A stretch of DNA of 64,000 nucleotides. Origin: Anaeramoeba flamelloides. Lineage: Eukaryota; Metamonada; Anaeramoebidae. The notes under the pieces are model-generated. The model was not told where the DNA came from. It saw only the letters and a list, made by a program, of their open reading frames with translations, and ran no database searches. Positions 32,801-44,572 of the stretch are shown one piece after another. The translations under genes and the position numbers were made by a program. The stretch covers positions 9,734,001 through 9,798,000 of the forward strand of contig JANTQA010000029.1 in assembly GCA_027625915.1 (NCBI GenBank), read 5' to 3'. How positions within the stretch are numbered: position 1 is the stretch's first letter; every line of letters starts with the position of its first letter.

Positions 32801-35800
32801 TTATTATTATTATTATTATTATTATCAGTTTCATTAATGTTAACCGTTTGATTGTTATTATAATTATAATAATAATTTAATCCTTTGGTAAATTTATTTG
32901 GTTTGATCCAATAATAAAAATTAAAAATTTCAAAAATCTTTTTAAAAGATAAATATTTTTTCAATTTAGGATGTTCAATTATTAATTGTATTTTTTTTAA
33001 GATCAATTTTTGTATTGAAAAAGAACAATAGATCCATAAATTAAAATTATAAAGAAAACTTGAGATAAATCTAAAAATTAATTCTAATTCTTCAATTTTG
33101 AAAATAATTTCAAACAAAATATTGACAAATAATTTTGAGATTTTTTTAGGATTTATTAAGCATAATATCTGATAGAGTATTTCAAATCCCTTGCATCTAA
33201 TCATCTCTATTCTATTGTCCTTACTGATTAATAAAATTTTTCCGATTAATTTCATAATTTTTGATAATAAATCTTTTTTTTCCAAGATAAATTCTATTTG
33301 GTTTTCAATATTGAAATCTATTTCATTGTTTTTTAAAATATCTTTTATTATTCTTTTCTTTTGATTTTCTTTTTCCCATTCGTTATCATCGTCATCATCT
33401 TTATTTTTATTATTTTCATCTACATTGCCATTTCCGTTATCATCATCATTACTTATATCATTAGTGCTATTATTAAAATTAAAATTGTTATTTTTCGTCA
33501 TATAATTGTTTTTCTTTGCGCTGTTTGCATTACTTAATAATTGGAAAAATAATGGGAATAATATTTTAACACCACCTAAGCAAAATATGGTATCTTGGAA
33601 ATTATTTTTAATCAAATGGATTATTCCTATGGATTTACCATTAATTATTTTTTTGGAATATATATTTTGATTAAAAATATATTGTTCATTACAGCCCTTT
33701 GGATCTAATTGTAAAAAAATATTCAAATAAAAGGAATTATTAAATTTGATTGAGTCATTATTATTTTTAATTACAATTAATTTTTCAATTAATTCTTTAT
33801 TTGTTTTTTTTTGTAAATCATTATCATTTCCATTTTTTTTATCGCTATAAAAGTTTTTTTTTTTTTTCAATTTTTTTCTCATTGGAATTTTTTGATTTAA
33901 AAAATAATTTAATGAATAATGCTTTAAATATTTTAAATTTGGCCCAGAGTTGTATATTTTTTTAATTTGATTAAATTTTAAAGTCTGATAGATCAAAAAA
34001 ATCTTGCCCATTTGCCCATAAAAATGGTTTTCTTTGTTCAATTGCCAATTTCTTCTCCCCATGTTAAAATTGGATCCTATTCTATTATGCGTTAGCATTA
34101 TCTTTTCAAAATTGGGGAAATTTAAATTGAGCTTGGTAATATTGATTATTTCATTATTTAGATAAAATTTAATTTCAGAATCATAATCAAAAATTTTCTT
34201 ATCATTATTATTACTATTATTATTATCGTTGTTATTCCTTTTCTCATCTTTGTTATCCTCATTGCTTGTATTCTGATTTCTTATTAATTTTTTTTTCGTT
34301 AAGCAAAGAAAATACCAATTATTAATTTTCATATTTACTGGGAATTTCAATTTGAAAATTTGGGAATTATAATAAAAAATTAATGAAAAATTTTTCCCAT
34401 GATTTTCCAGAATTAATTCAATCCCCTGATATTTTTTATTTAAAAAGCTAAAAATTCTAGGAGAATATTGCTCATTAATATTAGAAAATTTATTAAACTT
34501 GATCCATGTATAAAAACTAAAATTGCGTGTGATCCAGTTTTTCATTTTGGGTAAAATAAAATAGGAATTTAAACCATTGAAATTAAAATAATAAATTGGT
34601 TCTTTGATTGGCTTTAATAGCCTTTTATTTTTATTCATATTTTCATTGAAATTCCTTATATAGAATTGTTTGGTCACTAACATTTTTTCTAAAGAATTCA
34701 ATAAATTATAGCAAATTAAATAATTCTGTTTGATTGATTTTTTTTGAAATAATGATAAAAATAATTTTAATTCTAATCCGGTTATTGAATTTTTCCCGAT
34801 AATACTAATTAAATTAATAATCTCATTCAAAATAATTTTGTTTTTTTCAATCTTTGGGATCAATTCTTTACATAAATAAATAATCAGTCCATATTTGGAA
34901 CAGCACGAACAATTTGATTCTGACTTTATACATATTTTTTGGAAAATTTTTATAAAATGTAAAAATAATTTGGAATTGGTTTTTTTAAAAAAGATTTTAA
35001 ATAAAAAAATGATCATTTGAGGTACTTGAATTCTATAATTATTTTTAATTGAAAATTCTCCAGTATTTACCAAAAGATCAAATAAAATATTCAAAATGTT
35101 TTCATTATTTAAAGTCATTAATTTTTCTAGATTATTAAAACCCACTTCAGACTCAAATTTGGAAATACTTGTAAAGTTTTTCCAAAATAATGCTTTTAAG
35201 AATAATAATATTTCATAATCCAAATTATTTTTATTTCGAAAGTTACTTAATAATACTGGAATAATTCTATAAATATTCAATTTTAATAAAATTTCTTGGA
35301 TTATTTCTCTATTCTTATCAATTGCATTTCGAAGAGTTTTCAATAATAATATTATTAAATTTATTTTTTCATTGAATTGATTTTCTTTTTCATCATTATT
35401 TTCATTGTTACTATTAGAACCTTCCTCATCTTCTTCTTCCTCCTCTTCCTCTTCTTCCTCTGTTTTTTTATCGTAGCCATCATTGGAATTATTTCTAGAT
35501 CCATATCCATACTGATTATCATTAAATGCAATTTTTTTTTCATTTTCATCAGGATCATTAATATTAATTAAATTTTGTTTTACTATGATCGATTCAATTA
35601 AATAAATATATTGAGTAAAGAAATTTAGCCAATCATTATGATTTTTAGTTGGTAATAGCATTGTTTTATAAATAATATCAGATATAAAATTCTGACTTTG
35701 CTTTTCTTTTATTAAAAAAAATAATATTTTGATTGTTTTTTCCCTTTTCGAATAATTATATAACACTTGTAAATTTGAAAATAATTTACCAATCAAGGTA

Positions 35801-36803
35801 AATAAAGAATATCTAGTTTGAATAAAATTTTCTATTACAAATGAAACTTTTTTATTTTTTTTTATTACTTTTTTTGATAATTTATAGCAAAATTCTACAG
35901 CATCCAAGATGACCCCAATTCCATTATTTTGTAATAATGAAAAAATTATCAAGTTATCATTACAATTCATTAAATCTATTAATAATTCAGTAATTTCTTT
36001 TAATACTGGGAAATTTGATTGTAATAAGCTTTCTTTGATTAAATTTTGTAAAATGATTATTGAATTTTGAACCATTTTGGTATTTTCATTATTTTTTTTC
36101 CCCTTTTCTTCATTGTCATCATTATTATCGTTTTTGTCGTCCATAGAATTCATTATAAATAGTTTATAAAATTGGAATAAATATACTTTAATGCTTTTCA
36201 ATAGCTCCTTTTTTTGATTTGTTAAATAATAATTAGGATCTTTTTTTGTTGGATAAAAAAAATTTGAAAAAAATATCTTCCAAATATTATTTTGTGCTAA
36301 GAAATGAAATTCATTAGAGCGAAATACATTCATAAAAAAAAATATTAAACAAGATAATTGTAACAGTGGACATTCAAATTTTATAAAATCGCGATATTTT
36401 ATATTACTATTATTAATTTTATCATCATCATCATCATCATTGTCATCATCACCTTCCTCGTGGTTGTCGTTGCCATCATTATTATTGTTGATGGTGTTAG
36501 TGTTATTGTTATTATCTCGATTATCATACAATTGACTGTTTTTAAATAGATTTAAACAAGTTATAAAGATTTTATTTTTGATATTTTTTTTTTGGTTACT
36601 ACTAATTGAACAAATTTCCGTAAGTTTTCTAAAAATTAAAGTTAATTTTGCAGATTTATTTGAAAATTTGTTAACTTGATTTATTGTTAAAATATTTAAA
36701 GAAACATTTTGATTTCCATTATAAATTGGTACTTCATATGGTAATCCTTTTTTAGGAAATCTTCTTCTAATTTTTTTTAATTGTTTATTTATTTTGTTTT
36801 TCC

Positions 36804-36848
<45 letters not shown>

Positions 36849-39800
36849 TGTTCTTAAAGTTGTGTGAATTATCAAAATTATCCATATAATCTTCCATTGT
36901 TGGCCTAAAGTTGTAAGATACCCACAAAATAAAATCACTTAATCTTAAAAAATCTTTATTATCATAAATTGCTTCTTGAATTTTTTTACGATGCGACGAA
37001 AGTAATAATGAATGTAAAAAAGATAAAATAAACATTCGACAATTAAATTCTAATATTTTTAGGTTTTTTCCTTTTAAATTATTATGGGACAATTTCTTCA
37101 TTTTATATCGGATATAAGTAGACATTTGTTGAAATTTTCTTTTATTTGTATTCCTATGTATATTTGTATTTATATTGTTGTCTTTGTTGGTGGTCGTCAT
37201 GTTATCATTTAAATTTTGTTTTTGCCTGTGCCTAGCTTTAAATTGGAAAGAAACGTGTTCATATTTGGGCAGTTTAAATAATTTTAAAAACAAGGAAACT
37301 AATTTTATTTCTTGTTCAAAATTTAAAAAATCATTTTCTTCAAATTTTGTAAAAAAATCTAAGAGTAATTTTCTTAAATTTGATATTATACTACTTAATG
37401 GGAAGTTTTCACTATAATAAATGATCATTTTTAAAAATTTTATTAATAAATTAATAATTTCTTCGTCGATTATTTCATTTATATTCTTTGAATCTTCAAA
37501 AATTATTTTGAAAATTTCAAATATTTGATAAATAATAAATTCAGAAATAAATAATTCGATTTCCTTTTTTCTATTAATAATTATAACACAATCATCATCT
37601 TCTTCCATTGGAACGCCATTTAAAAACTGTTTTTTTTTTTGGTATTTTTTTTTGAAATTAAAAAAAAAATATTATGTAATTTTGAATAAAAATATAAAAT
37701 GAAAGAAAAATTATTTTTGAGAATTAATGATTGATTATTAAAAATCATATTTTGAAATTTTATCTTGTATTTTTATTTTTTTTTTTTTTGTAGTTTTTGA
37801 CTATTTCTTTAAGTGGTTATTCACTAAAAAAATGAAATCAACAAAAAATTATTTGAAATTTTTTTCTTTATGGATTATTCTATTTATTTTAATATCAAAT
37901 TGAAGTGAAAATGGTAGTTTTTATAATATTAGATTATTTCTTGATAGTTTTTTTAGAGATTCAGATTTTTTTTATTCAATGTTTGTTGATTTCTTTATAT
38001 TTGGTTAAAAACTTTAAAACTTGTCTATTTCTTAAATGAATTTGTTAAAATTAACAATATTACAAAAATATAAAAACATTTTTTTATTATTTTTCCATTT
38101 AATTTTTTCTTTTCATTTTGTAAAGAAAAGCTATTCCTATAAGTAATAATCTTACCTACATTATAACCAAGATAAAAAGCTCTAAATAAAAATTTTAGGG
38201 TTTCAGCAAGTGCCAATAAGTGCCTAGATTTTCCAAAATTCAAAAGAATTGAATAAAATCTATGAGTTTACTCCATTCTTTTAAATTCTGGAAAACCTAA
38301 CGGTGGTTTTTTTTTTTTTAATTCATAAGAATAGAGAAAAATCTTTGATTTTACTCAATTCTTTTGAATTTTGGAAAAGCTAAAAGCGCTTTTCTTGAGG
38401 TTTTCTGTTTATCTGAAAAATCTATTGATTTTCGTTAGGTTTTTTTGAGTTTTCTATTTATTTAGAAAATCAATAGATTTTCGAAATAAAATAGAAAGCC
38501 TCAAAAAAACCTAGAACACTTTACAATAAAACAGAAAACTCAAGAAAACCTAATGGTGGTTTTTTTTAATTTGAGAAATTTTCTTTTTATTTCTTAGATT
38601 AAAAAAACCCTAACAAAAAGTGCCTAGGTTTTTTTTTTACTTTGAGAAATAAACTGAAAATTAAATAAATATTCAGTTTATTTCTCAAATTAAAAAAAAC
38701 CTAACGACAAACAGTAGGTAATTTTGTTTAAATCACCTCTTCTAATTAACGATAATAATAATAAAAATAATAATAAAAAACATTTTTTAAAATAAGTTTT
38801 TGGTGTGTAAAAATTTAATAATCAGAAAATTAAAAAATTTTGATCAAAATTTCTTTATTTATTTATCAAACTCAATAATTCTCATTTTAAAGATACCAAA
38901 ATTTATTCTTATCTGAAATTTTAGTCAATGTTTGACAGAAAAAATTTTTTATTCACTTTGAAAATAAGAATTCTTTTTTAAAAACTTGAAAATTCTTTTT
39001 TAAAAACTTGAAAAATCTTTTAAATTGGAGATAAGAATTTAATTTTTTATACAATAATGATCCTCCCACATTCAGTAAAAATATTTTTTTCGGTGAAAAG
39101 TACATTATTTTTTTTTTTAATTCTAATTATTTTATTTTTTGGGGTTTGGTATTCAAAAAAAAAAATGTGACAAAAAGGTTTTTAGGAAAGCCCTTAATAC
39201 AGCCAATAAACTTCAATAGATCAATTTCCAGTAAATTATTAAAAAAAAATTTGTCACATATATTTTTTGAAAGGCTTTATTAAATAAAAATAAAAAATCA
39301 ATTAAAAAGGAGATTCAATAAAAAAAAAAAAAAAGTTTATTTTTTCATTGCTATTGAGCATTTTCTCGAGGTTTACTTATTTCTCAAAGGAAAGTACTTT
39401 ACTAATTTTTATTTTTTTCAAACTTGAATATTTTTGTGTTATATCAAGTTCCAATAATAAAAACAAGAGATAAAGTCATTTTAGAAAAGTTACAAAAGGA
39501 TTTTTCAAACATTAATCAAATTTCAAATAACCATTCAGTAAAAAAATTATCAAAAATATAAAAAAAAATATCAAATCGGTTTTAATTGTCAAATTTCTTC
39601 GAATTGTAAAAAAAATTGACAAATGGGGAAAAAATTGACAAATCGGTTTTATTTTTAAGATGGAAGCGAAAAGGAAAATTTTTCAAATCTTTTTTTACTT
39701 CTTTTTCACTGATCAATAAAGAAACTGAAATTCCTCCAAACTGGATTAATACCTATTGTTAAAATCTTCAAGCCAATTTCATATGAATCGGAAAAGCATA

Positions 39801-42482
39801 ACAAGAAACAATTCAATTTTATAAATGTTTATAATCAAAAATTTCAAATTTGGAAAATTAAACATTCTTAAATTTTGGTTTGATTTGATGTTTTTTTTAT
39901 ATTTTGATTCCAATAATCAATCTAATTTTTGGGTTTGGCTTTTTGTTTGAAAATGAACATAAAAAAAACCAAGTAAAAAAATATTATCATTGTGAAAAAC
40001 ATTTGGGTCATTATAAAAAATTGGGTCAAGTCAAAATTTTGTTTTGGTTTTTTAAATAGTAAATATTGTAAAAATGATTTTTGATCAGAGTTGTCATTTT
40101 ATGAACAAATCTTACATTCAAGAAAAACCAAAGTCACTATCAATTAACATTTTCAGAAACAATATTATTTCATTGCATTTCGAACGTTTCGAATTGCTTT
40201 GGAAGGCTAAAAATACAAAAAATGAATTTTAATTGCACACTTGACTAAAAATGTTAATTTTTTTTTTTATTATATTACATTCCAAGAACAAGTTAGTGAT
40301 TGTTTGGGAAAGATCAAAAATGAATAATTGTTTTAAATTAAGGTTTGTTCTATGGGGATTTTTAGAATTTAAATTGTTTCTAAAATCTTCATATTTCGTT
40401 ATTTTGAAGTTTTGATTGTAAAACCTTAGTGGAAAATCAATCTCTTCTGAAAAAATATCTTCTTTGGAAGATTATTTGATTCAATTTGGTTTAAAAGGAT
40501 ATTTAAGATTAACCTTGATAAATTCACATTATCTAACAATGATAAATATCTTATTGAATTAATAGATTTGAATATTTCTTCATAAAATGTTATCTTATTT
40601 TTTATAAAGTTTACAATTAAAATTCAATTTTTGTTTTTTAGAGTTCCAAAGTAATTCCAAAAGGTCAAAATGCAACAATTTAATATTTCTTTTGAAAATT
40701 ATTATTGATAGTGACTTTGGTTTTTCTTGAATGTAAGATTTGTTCATAAAATGACAACTTTGATCAAAAATCATTTTTACAATATTTACTATTTAAAAAA
40801 CCAAAACAAATTTTTGACCTGACCCAATTTTTTTTTAAAGACACAAATTTTTTTCACAATGGTTCGAAACTGAGAGCATTTGTGACTGTTTTGTAATTAA
40901 AATCGATTTGACAATTTTTTTACAGAATGTTAAACTATTTTTAGTACATAGTCTTGAAAATTTTTTGATCACACTTTCTTAAAATTACTTTACATAAAGG
41001 TATTTTATAAAAGTGAGGATATGAAGTAATTAAAAAATGACACTCAAACGTTTGAGTCACTCTTTTAAACTGATCGAGTAACACTTTTTACAATTTTTTA
41101 AAATGGTTTGTTTTACTTGACATACAATTCCATATTTAATTTTTGTCGTAACTTTTTCAAGAAACAAGGGACAAAAATTTTTTTCTTGAAAATTCATTGA
41201 TTAAGACACTTTTCGGAATATTTCTAATGTAAGACGTTTGTGATCTCAGCATTAGAAATCATTTTCAATTAAATAGTAAATGATATATTTTGTTTCTCGA
41301 ATTAAAACAAACAGATTTTTAGGTGAAAGGTAAGATTTTATTTTTTATAATCATTTCCTTTGTTTTTTTTTCAAATAAAAAATTAAAAAAAAGGATGCAA
41401 GAATTGAAATTTGATTTTAGTGTCTTTGTTACAAACAATTATAAAAGGAAAAAAAAAAAAAAAAACAAAAAAAAAAAGTAAAAAACTTACATTAAGATAA
41501 ATTGGTTTTATCAATTTAAGACATAATTGAAATGACGTTTTTAATTGGTTTACAAAAAAGTGTCTTAAAAAATTATATCTATTAAGTTGCGATTTGATCA
41601 TTTTGTTGATTGCTTCAAAAACAATTGTGCCTTTAACCAGGAAATTTAAATTGTCTTCATTCCTTTTTTGTTGTTTGACATAATTTGAAAGGTTGGTGTT
41701 GTAGATTTTTAAAAAGCACAAATTGTTTAATATTACTTGAGTAGGGTGAGAGGAATCAATTTTTTGAAACTCAGAAACAACAGACTGAAATTCTTTAATG
41801 GTTGAATGATCTTCTTGTATGTCTTTGAGATTGTAGTCTGTTAAGGGTTGGGATGGAGTCCAATTTGAGTAACTTTTCAGAAATTGCTTTGAAAATCTTA
41901 TAAACCATGCTGGGTAATTTTTCTTTTTTTATGGGTGTTTAAAGAAATTTAAAAAAAAAAAAAAAAAAAAAAAGAAAAGAAAGGAAGGCCAATTAAGAAG
42001 TGAAACCAAAAAAAATAATAAAAAAAAATATAAAAAGTTTCAAAAAGAAATAAGAAAGAGGGTCTCTTTTTGTGAATACGATCTTGTATTAATTGATCTG
42101 TTTTTACTGTTTTTTTTTTTTTTTTTTTTTTTTTTTTAGCACGCTTAGAAAAAGAGAAGAATGTTTGTTTTTTCTGGGTGCAAAACAGTAGTTTGTTTGT
42201 ACTGATTACTTTGTTTATTGTTTTTTTTACAAACAAAAAATTGGTTAAGGTTTTCTCTTTATTGTCCCGAAATCAAAAAAGAAAAAGTATTACCTCAAGT
42301 GGACCTTTAGGCTGTTTGTCCCATATTTTCTGAAGTTCTAGGCCATTTGGGATATGGCGAGTAAAAGTGTATGGCTCAAGAGAGGTGAATGGTTGTGCCA
42401 GTATATTATTAATATTTTTTAAAGTAATTGATTGAGATTCTGATTTGCTTCCTTGGAAGATGGACTGAAAAAAAGAACTCAT
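26827..42482 (-). CDS. BEACH-family protein (PH-BEACH-WD40), about 3,780 aa
   Basis: The main exon is 26951-37626. Inferred 5' exons are 42294-42482 and 41491-41922, and an inferred short last exon is 26827-26863. All joins keep phase and sum to 3,777 residues. BEACH proteins are giant scaffolds for lysosome-related organelles, autophagy and vesicle traffic. Order: helical/ARM-like N-terminal part; concanavalin-like domain (about 1206-1440, e.g. NFSFYTWIKF, FYGQMGKIFLIY); disordered Asn/Asp/Glu/Lys runs; PH-like domain (about 2835-2945); BEACH domain (about 2966-3200, with ISNFEYLMKINTIAGRTYND, SQYPIFPWIL and ELIPEFFYLPEFL); WD40 repeats to the end (GSRDTTISVWEF, GSKNGIISIWDTW). No FYVE domain is seen in this window. 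The ATG at 37608 is inside exon 3. The subfamily (LvsA, ALFY or neurobeachin type) cannot be set by eye. Confidence 0.9.
26864..26950 (-). other. Possible last intron (87 bp) of the BEACH gene
   Basis: The open frame past LANGQLLLS turns into a Phe/Ile/Tyr run encoded by A/T tract, which is unlike protein. A donor TCAAG|GTTTTT at 26950 and an acceptor GATTTTAG|TATTG at 26864 would instead give LLLS|SIVFVNFFTLLN and a TAA at 26827-26829. The donor is weak, so the alternative is that the main frame simply reads on to its TAA at 26881. Confidence 0.45.
27845..27935 (-). repeat. In-frame GAT/GGT repeat (Asp/Gly run) in the BEACH protein
   Basis: A trinucleotide-type repeat encodes DDGDGDGDGDGDGDDNDN just before the WD40 domain. 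Simple repeat inside coding sequence. Confidence 0.85.
29860..30240 (-). repeat. In-frame Glu-run and Glu/Lys repeat in the BEACH protein
   Basis: About 29860-29990 encodes an almost unbroken Glu run from mixed GAG/GAA codons. About 30100-30240 encodes alternating Glu-Lys and Asn-Glu pairs. Together they form a long charged linker just before the PH-like domain. The Ser- and Phe-rich frames on the other strand are shadows of this. Confidence 0.9.
38215..38710. repeat. Palindrome cluster, family D (largest)
   Basis: At least four hairpin modules in a row. AATTCAAAAGAATTGAATAA pairs with CATTCTTTTAAATTCTGG. AAATCTATTGATTTTCG occurs in both orientations near 38420-38480. TTGAGAAATAAACTGAAAAT pairs with AGTTTATTTCTCAAATTAAA. 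Junctions read CCTAACG or CCTAATG. Confidence 0.7.
38711..39988. other. Intronic AT-rich stretch, nothing recognised
   Basis: No coding exon on the minus strand and no clear repeat family. Confidence 0.35.
39989..40861. mobile_element. Foldback element with ~170-bp terminal inverted repeats
   Basis: The left arm (about 39989-40158) and right arm (about 40692-40861) are inverse copies: CATTGTGAAAAA at each outer end, AATTGGGTCAAG, then TTTTTGATC-AGTTGTCATTT and AAGAAAAACCAAAGTCACTA. The middle (about 530 bp) has no coding frame, so it is a non-autonomous long-TIR DNA element. It lies in the inferred BEACH-gene intron. Confidence 0.8.
41491..41922 (-). CDS. Candidate exon 2 of the BEACH gene (144 codons)
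   Basis: The open frame runs KNYPAWFIRFSKQFLKSYSN... to ...LKLIKPIYLN with no stop, bounded by AAAAAAAG| and |GTAAGT. It is rich in Leu, Asn and Lys, looks helical and has far less low complexity than the flanks. It continues in phase from exon 1 and into 37626. I do not recognise a domain. It could be a separate gene whose 3' end I cannot place. Confidence 0.6.
41923..42293 (-). other. Candidate intron 1 of the BEACH gene (371 bp)
   Basis: Donor CTTGAG|GTAATA at 42293, acceptor AAAAAAAG at 41923. The interior is dominated by poly-A and poly-T tracts. Confidence 0.55.
42294..42482 (-). CDS. Candidate first exon of the BEACH gene (63 codons)
   Basis: The first ATG is at 42482 (the frame upstream of it opens only through a TTG). 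It encodes MSSFFQSIFQGSKSES... to ...IWDKQPKGPLE and then GTAATA. The sequence TSLEPYTFTRHIPNGLELQK is complex and protein-like. Link to the downstream gene rests on phase and on the absence of any other partner. Confidence 0.6.
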
Positions 42483-42744
42483 ATCATACAAATTTTAAAA
42501 CACACAAAAAAGTATTTCAAACAATTTTGGGGTTTTTATAAGGATGTTTAATTGAGGAAAAATTAAAGTTAATGAAATGAGTGTAAAAAAAATGATTATT
42601 TCTCATAATGTTTTTAGGGAGTAACTTTTACACTTTAGTAAATCAGTAGCAAAACCAGTTTACCTGTGAATAAGTTAAATAACAAGAAAAATCACCTATT
42701 CTAACAATTTTTATTTTTTTTTCATCTTTTTTTACTCATTTATT
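42483..42744. other. Upstream flank of the BEACH gene
   Basis: About 260 bp between the candidate start codon and a foldback repeat. It probably contains the promoter, but no element can be identified. Confidence 0.3.
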
Positions 42745-43345
42745 TTGGTTAACTCATTTCTTAAAGTTAAGGTTTACAATCACTGAAATTTGAAAAAAGA
42801 TTATCGTGTATTGGGTCTGATGACTTTTTATTTTGGTTCTTAGCTGATCGATCTTGGACTTGGTTTGATTTTAAAATTGTCGTTCAAAATGGTAATTTAT
42901 GACAATTTATTTTATTATTTATCCCAAATTTGAATTAAAAAGTTTAAGATTAATTGGTTTGAAGGTATTTAAGACTGAATTTTGATTTTAGTGATTGTTG
43001 TTTGAAATTTTTATTTCAATTTGAATTAATTAACTAAAACAAAATATATTTTTTAAAAGGCACAAAGAAAACCAAACCTAAATAAAAAGTTTACAATTGA
43101 AAACATACAAATCAAATTTTTTTATTAACTAGAGTTCCAGCTAATTTATCTTTCAATCTTTGACTCTTTATAATTTCAATTCAGCAAAAAAATAATAAAT
43201 TACCCTTTTTTGAAATCTTTTAATATTATTAAATTCAAGATTGATCTGATAAGAACCAAAATAACAAGTTACCACACCTTATACAAGATGACCTTTTTTC
43301 AAATTTCAGGGATTGTAAACATTAGAAATTAAAAACTCATATTTA
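42745..43345. mobile_element. Foldback element with ~110-bp inverted arms
   Basis: 42771-42890 (GTTTACAATCACTGAAATTT, then TATTTTGGTTCTTAGCTGAT) is the diverged inverse of 43225-43322. The similarity fades outward. There is no coding sequence between the arms. It sits 260-860 bp upstream of the candidate BEACH start codon. Confidence 0.6.
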
Positions 43346-43829
43346 TTTTTGTTGTTCCCAAAGACTATGGGTAAATTTTTTCACAGGATACAATGAAACC
43401 CAATAAACAAACTCCTTTATCAACTTCAGAAAACAAGTTATCATTTTTAAAATAAGAATTCATTTTTCTCAATTAATTTTGACTGAAAAGATTTGAACTT
43501 TTTTGGTTTGGCTTTTAGATGATCCAGAAAAAAAAATAATTCTTTTTTATTTTTAGGAAATCCAGCTTTTGATAATTTCTGAAAGTTTTTAAAGTTAATA
43601 TCATACGAATATTATTATGTTTTTAAAAAGATTATCAATTATTAAAGGTTAAAAAAAATCAACAAAACACTTTATTATTAATATACTTATACTATAGGGT
43701 TTTATCTACTCTTTGAAATAATAGATAGCAAAGTATTTTACTTCAAAAGTCTATGTTTGATAAATTAAGTTTTTTTACAATTTAATCCTTAACAAGAATT
43801 TAATAAAATAACATTTATTTTTTTTTTCC
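43346..43829. other. Intergenic, nothing recognised
   Basis: AT-rich, no frame, no repeat family. Confidence 0.3.
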
Positions 43830-44240
43830 ATTATTTCCATAGTAGTTTCTTCTTTATATAGAGTAGAAGAGTTGTAAAGGGAAAAAAAAAAAAACATATG
43901 ACGTCGAAAAGTTATTATGATAATAAAACACAATAATGTCTGTAACTTGAAAATAAAAATTTATGAGTCAAAGGCTAAAAAAATAAAGTGTAAAAACCAA
44001 TATGATCAAAAAGAAAAAAAAAATAACAACAATTAAACAATGATATTCTAAATGAACATTCACGATTAATTATTACATGAAAGATCATAATTTATAAATA
44101 TCCTTGATTTGAATTTAAGGTTCCTTGATTAGTAAAAGAATTATTTATAATTATTATTATTGATTTTTACCAGCTGGTTTTTAAATATCCTTCTATTTCT
44201 TTTTTTCTTTTTTTCTTTTTATTTTTTCAAAAATAAAAAC
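43830..44240 (+). repeat. 3'-part fragment of the LINE-like family
   Basis: Collinear with 61500-61870: an AGAGTTGTAAAGG-like start, AACTTGAAAATAAAAA near 43947, ATGAACATTCACGATTAATT near 44052, and GATTTTTACCAG near 44163. Heavily decayed. Confidence 0.5.
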
Positions 44241-44371
44241 CTTTAAAGTATGCTATCTACATGAATAATCATGAAAGTGATGATTTTATATTGAAATTCC
44301 CATTCAGAAATTTCAATCAAAAGTACTCCTAAATTGAAATTTATACCTTTTCAATAATAATAATAATACTA

Positions 44372-44572
44372 TAACCAGTTTCATATTTATTCATCAAAAT
44401 TTTAACCAATGTAAGACACAAGAAAATCTCAAATTACAGTACTAAAATTCTTATATTAGTAAAAATAAATTAGTGACAAAGAAAAAATTCCAAATAATAC
44501 CACTTAATTTGAGGTTTTTTTGTGACTTAAATTTCTTTCAAAGTTTGTGTCTTAAAAGTGGAAATGGCTGTA
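44372..44572. mobile_element. MITE family B, copy 3 (201 bp)
   Basis: The right arm is clear (TTTGTGTCTTAAAAGTGG, then AAATGGCTGTA). The left arm is worn. It has the same length as copy 2, with the same AAATCTCAAATTA and AATTTGAGG-TTTTTTTGTG blocks. Confidence 0.7.

Larger units (their letters stand above)
37627..41490 (-). other. Inferred 3,864-bp intron of the BEACH gene
   Basis: The donor AATTTATCTTAAT|GTAAGT at 41490 is strong. The acceptor AAAACAG|TTTTTAAATGG at 37627 is A-rich. Both are phase 0 and the join reads KPIYLN|FLNGVPMEEDDD. Inside are a family D palindrome cluster (38215-38710) and a long-TIR foldback (39989-40861). No further exon was recognised. Confidence 0.6.

Noticed and set aside
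37608-37619. Upstream out-of-frame ATG interpreted as a regulatory short frame before the BEACH start
   Set aside because: If the 5' exons are right, both ATGs are internal to exon 3 and this has no meaning.
38025-38243. 72-residue minus-strand frame
   Set aside because: It overlaps a palindrome cluster, has no motif and starts in intronic repeat.
38215-38710. CRISPR-like array
   Set aside because: The spacing and units are irregular, the units are palindromes rather than direct repeats with unique spacers, and the genome is eukaryotic.
41949-42236. Lys/Phe-rich frame between candidate BEACH exons
   Set aside because: It is made of poly-A and poly-T tracts within the 371-bp intron.
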